From assembly GCF_005281475.1 (NCBI RefSeq), contig NZ_CP040106.1, forward strand, positions 5,880,001 through 5,944,000: a stretch of DNA of 64,000 nt. Direction: 5' to 3'. The notes below the pieces were generated by a model that was not told the DNA's origin, ran no database searches, and saw only the letters and a program-made list of their open reading frames with translations. Source of the stretch: Echinicola rosea. Its GTDB lineage: Bacteria > Bacteroidota > Bacteroidia > Cytophagales > Cyclobacteriaceae. The position numbers and the translations under genes were made by a program. Below are positions 63,072 to 64,000 of this stretch, piece by piece (the first letter of the stretch is position 1; each line of letters begins with the position of its first letter).

Positions 63072-64000
63072 TTACTCTTCTACGACCCAGTAATTCAAAT
63101 AACCGGAGGGCGTCTCCAACACCACTTTCAGCAACTTGGAGTCTAGCCCATCCAGCAAGACCGTTGCCGCTTCATCATCGAGATTTACTTCGCCAAAATC
63201 CCAGTAGTTGTCAAGGCCACCATTTTGGAAATTATTGGAAGGGGCAATCCACACCCGGCCTCTCTCACCTTTTGCAAAAGCTTTCCATCCCAGCTTCAGG
63301 CTTTCCCTTACACGGTCCACCTCAAAATCTGCTGCCGATACATGGCCTACGAAAGAAACACCGTCCAATTCCATCGCTTGATTCTTGGGAAGCGAGAGGC
63401 CCAAATGATGGGCTAAAGAAGGAAATATATCCACCATCTCCTGTTCATTGTCCATAAAGTACCCGTTGAGATTATCGGCGTTGGTCGCGATCCAAATTTT
63501 GCGTTCACGTTCACTCTGACCGCCGTGGCCATATCCATCCACCGTGCGGCCATGGTCTGTAGTGACCACCAGCATCCAGTCTTCCTCAAAATTGGCTTCT
63601 CTGTACTTTATGGCCTCCCAGATCCTTCCAATCTGAACATCAGCCTTCTTTACACCATCTATCATTTCGGGGCTATTGCCGTACTTGTGCCCCATATCAT
63701 CCGAGTACTCCAGGTACACCCAAGCCAAATCTGGTCCTTCTTTTCTGACATGGGCAGCCGCCTCCTTGGATACTGCCTCATCAATCAGGTGTATAAACTC
63801 CCGCTGCTCATCGTGCGGGAAGTGAAGCGTGTCGATTTCCATTCCATCATAGTAGTAATCAAAGGAAAAATGCCCCGTGGCAGGTAAATTGGCACCGACA
63901 AGCTTTGTCCGATTATCCAGCCACGTAGAATATATGGCTGTTTTCTTGGATGGAAATACCGTCTTAAACGCCTTAAAGATGGTGGGGTAATAGTAATTGG
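63072..64000 (-). CDS. Type I phosphodiesterase/nucleotide pyrophosphatase family protein (5' end beyond window)
   Basis: The C-terminal ~309 residues; the frame runs open to the window edge (TVFPSKKTAIYSTWLDNR, LVGANLPATGHFSFDYYYDG), so the start is missing. Alkaline-phosphatase-superfamily metal motifs are visible: YLEYSDDMGHKYG (metal Asp/His) and TTDHGRTVDGYGHGG (Asp-His and later His). A C-terminal region (about the last 90 residues) has no clear family. The enzyme would hydrolyse phosphodiester or pyrophosphate bonds. A signal peptide cannot be checked because the N-terminus is outside the window. Confidence 0.85.
   Translation of the reverse strand, partial: NYYYPTIFKAFKTVFPSKKTAIYSTWLDNRTKLVGANLPATGHFSFDYYYDGMEIDTLHFPHDEQREFIHLIDEAVSKEAAAHVRKEGPDLAWVYLEYSDDMGHKYGNSPEMIDGVKKADVQIGRIWEAIKYREANFEEDWMLVVTTDHGRTVDGYGHGGQSERERKIWIATNADNLNGYFMDNEQEMVDIFPSLAHHLGLSLPKNQAMELDGVSFVGHVSAADFEVDRVRESLKLGWKAFAKGERGRVWIAPSNNFQNGGLDNYWDFGEVNLDDEAATVLLDGLDSKLLKVVLETPSGYLNYWVVEE

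Overview
The window looks like chromosome from a marine-type Bacteroidota, most likely family Cyclobacteriaceae (Echinicola/Cyclobacterium-like). The reasons are SusC/SusD and FecR/ECF-sigma signalling, several CarboxypepD-regulatory-like TonB-dependent receptors, a giant adhesin with a type IX secretion (T9SS) type B C-terminus next to a PorP/SprF gene, NEW3/DUF4625/DUF4374 lipoproteins, and promoters of the Bacteroidota form TTG-N17..20-TAnnTTTG. I see no rRNA, tRNA, CRISPR array or intact insertion sequence. The genus is an inference.

Layout. 0.3-3.5 kb: three tandem DUF1254/DUF1214 genes, the first frameshifted. 3.8-9.5 kb: a TPR/LuxR-type membrane regulator, a beta-propeller phytase and its TonB-dependent receptor, which looks like an inositol-phosphate scavenging unit. 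9.7-12.5 kb (minus): NEW3 protein, ABC ATPase and ABC-2 permease. 12.8-24.8 kb (minus): an aerolysin-like pore-former candidate, a periplasmic-binding-protein-fold protein without a signal peptide, a small Cys/His protein, a phage tail-collar protein, a ~2,200-residue repeat adhesin, PorP/SprF and a protein I do not recognise. 25.5-28.1 kb (minus): membrane protein, histidine kinase, response regulator and a small Cys-tailed protein. 28.6-31.6 kb: LamG-GH127 beta-L-arabinofuranosidase.

31.7-38.2 kb is the most interesting part. It holds a TonB-dependent receptor with an in-frame stop, two His-containing DUF4625 lipoproteins, a DUF3299-like periplasmic protein, and an FtsX-type permease with a very His-rich loop plus its ATPase. 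Five copies of a 17-bp palindrome (WTGCAA-N5-TTGCAW) sit on the promoters of the three transcription units. Together they look like a metal-responsive (probably zinc, Zur/Fur-type) regulon with a receptor, surface lipoproteins and a MacB/Zrg-like transporter.

38.7-41.5 kb: two envelope proteins of unknown function and a TylF-like methyltransferase. 41.7-48.5 kb (minus): SusD, SusC (with STN domain), FecR and ECF sigma, a trans-envelope-regulated nutrient uptake locus. 48.9-53.8 kb: TonB-dependent receptor, DUF4374 lipoprotein and PepSY-TM protein, a siderophore/iron-type operon with a leader hairpin and an internal terminator-like hairpin. 53.9-59.2 kb: TlpA-like lipoprotein and a large hybrid sensor kinase. 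60.2-62.6 kb: small HTH protein, then an ECF sigma, an overlapping 63-residue protein and an MscS channel. The right edge holds a truncated type I phosphodiesterase/nucleotide pyrophosphatase. At least four families of short intergenic repeats, one MITE-like with 19-bp inverted ends, are scattered between the genes.
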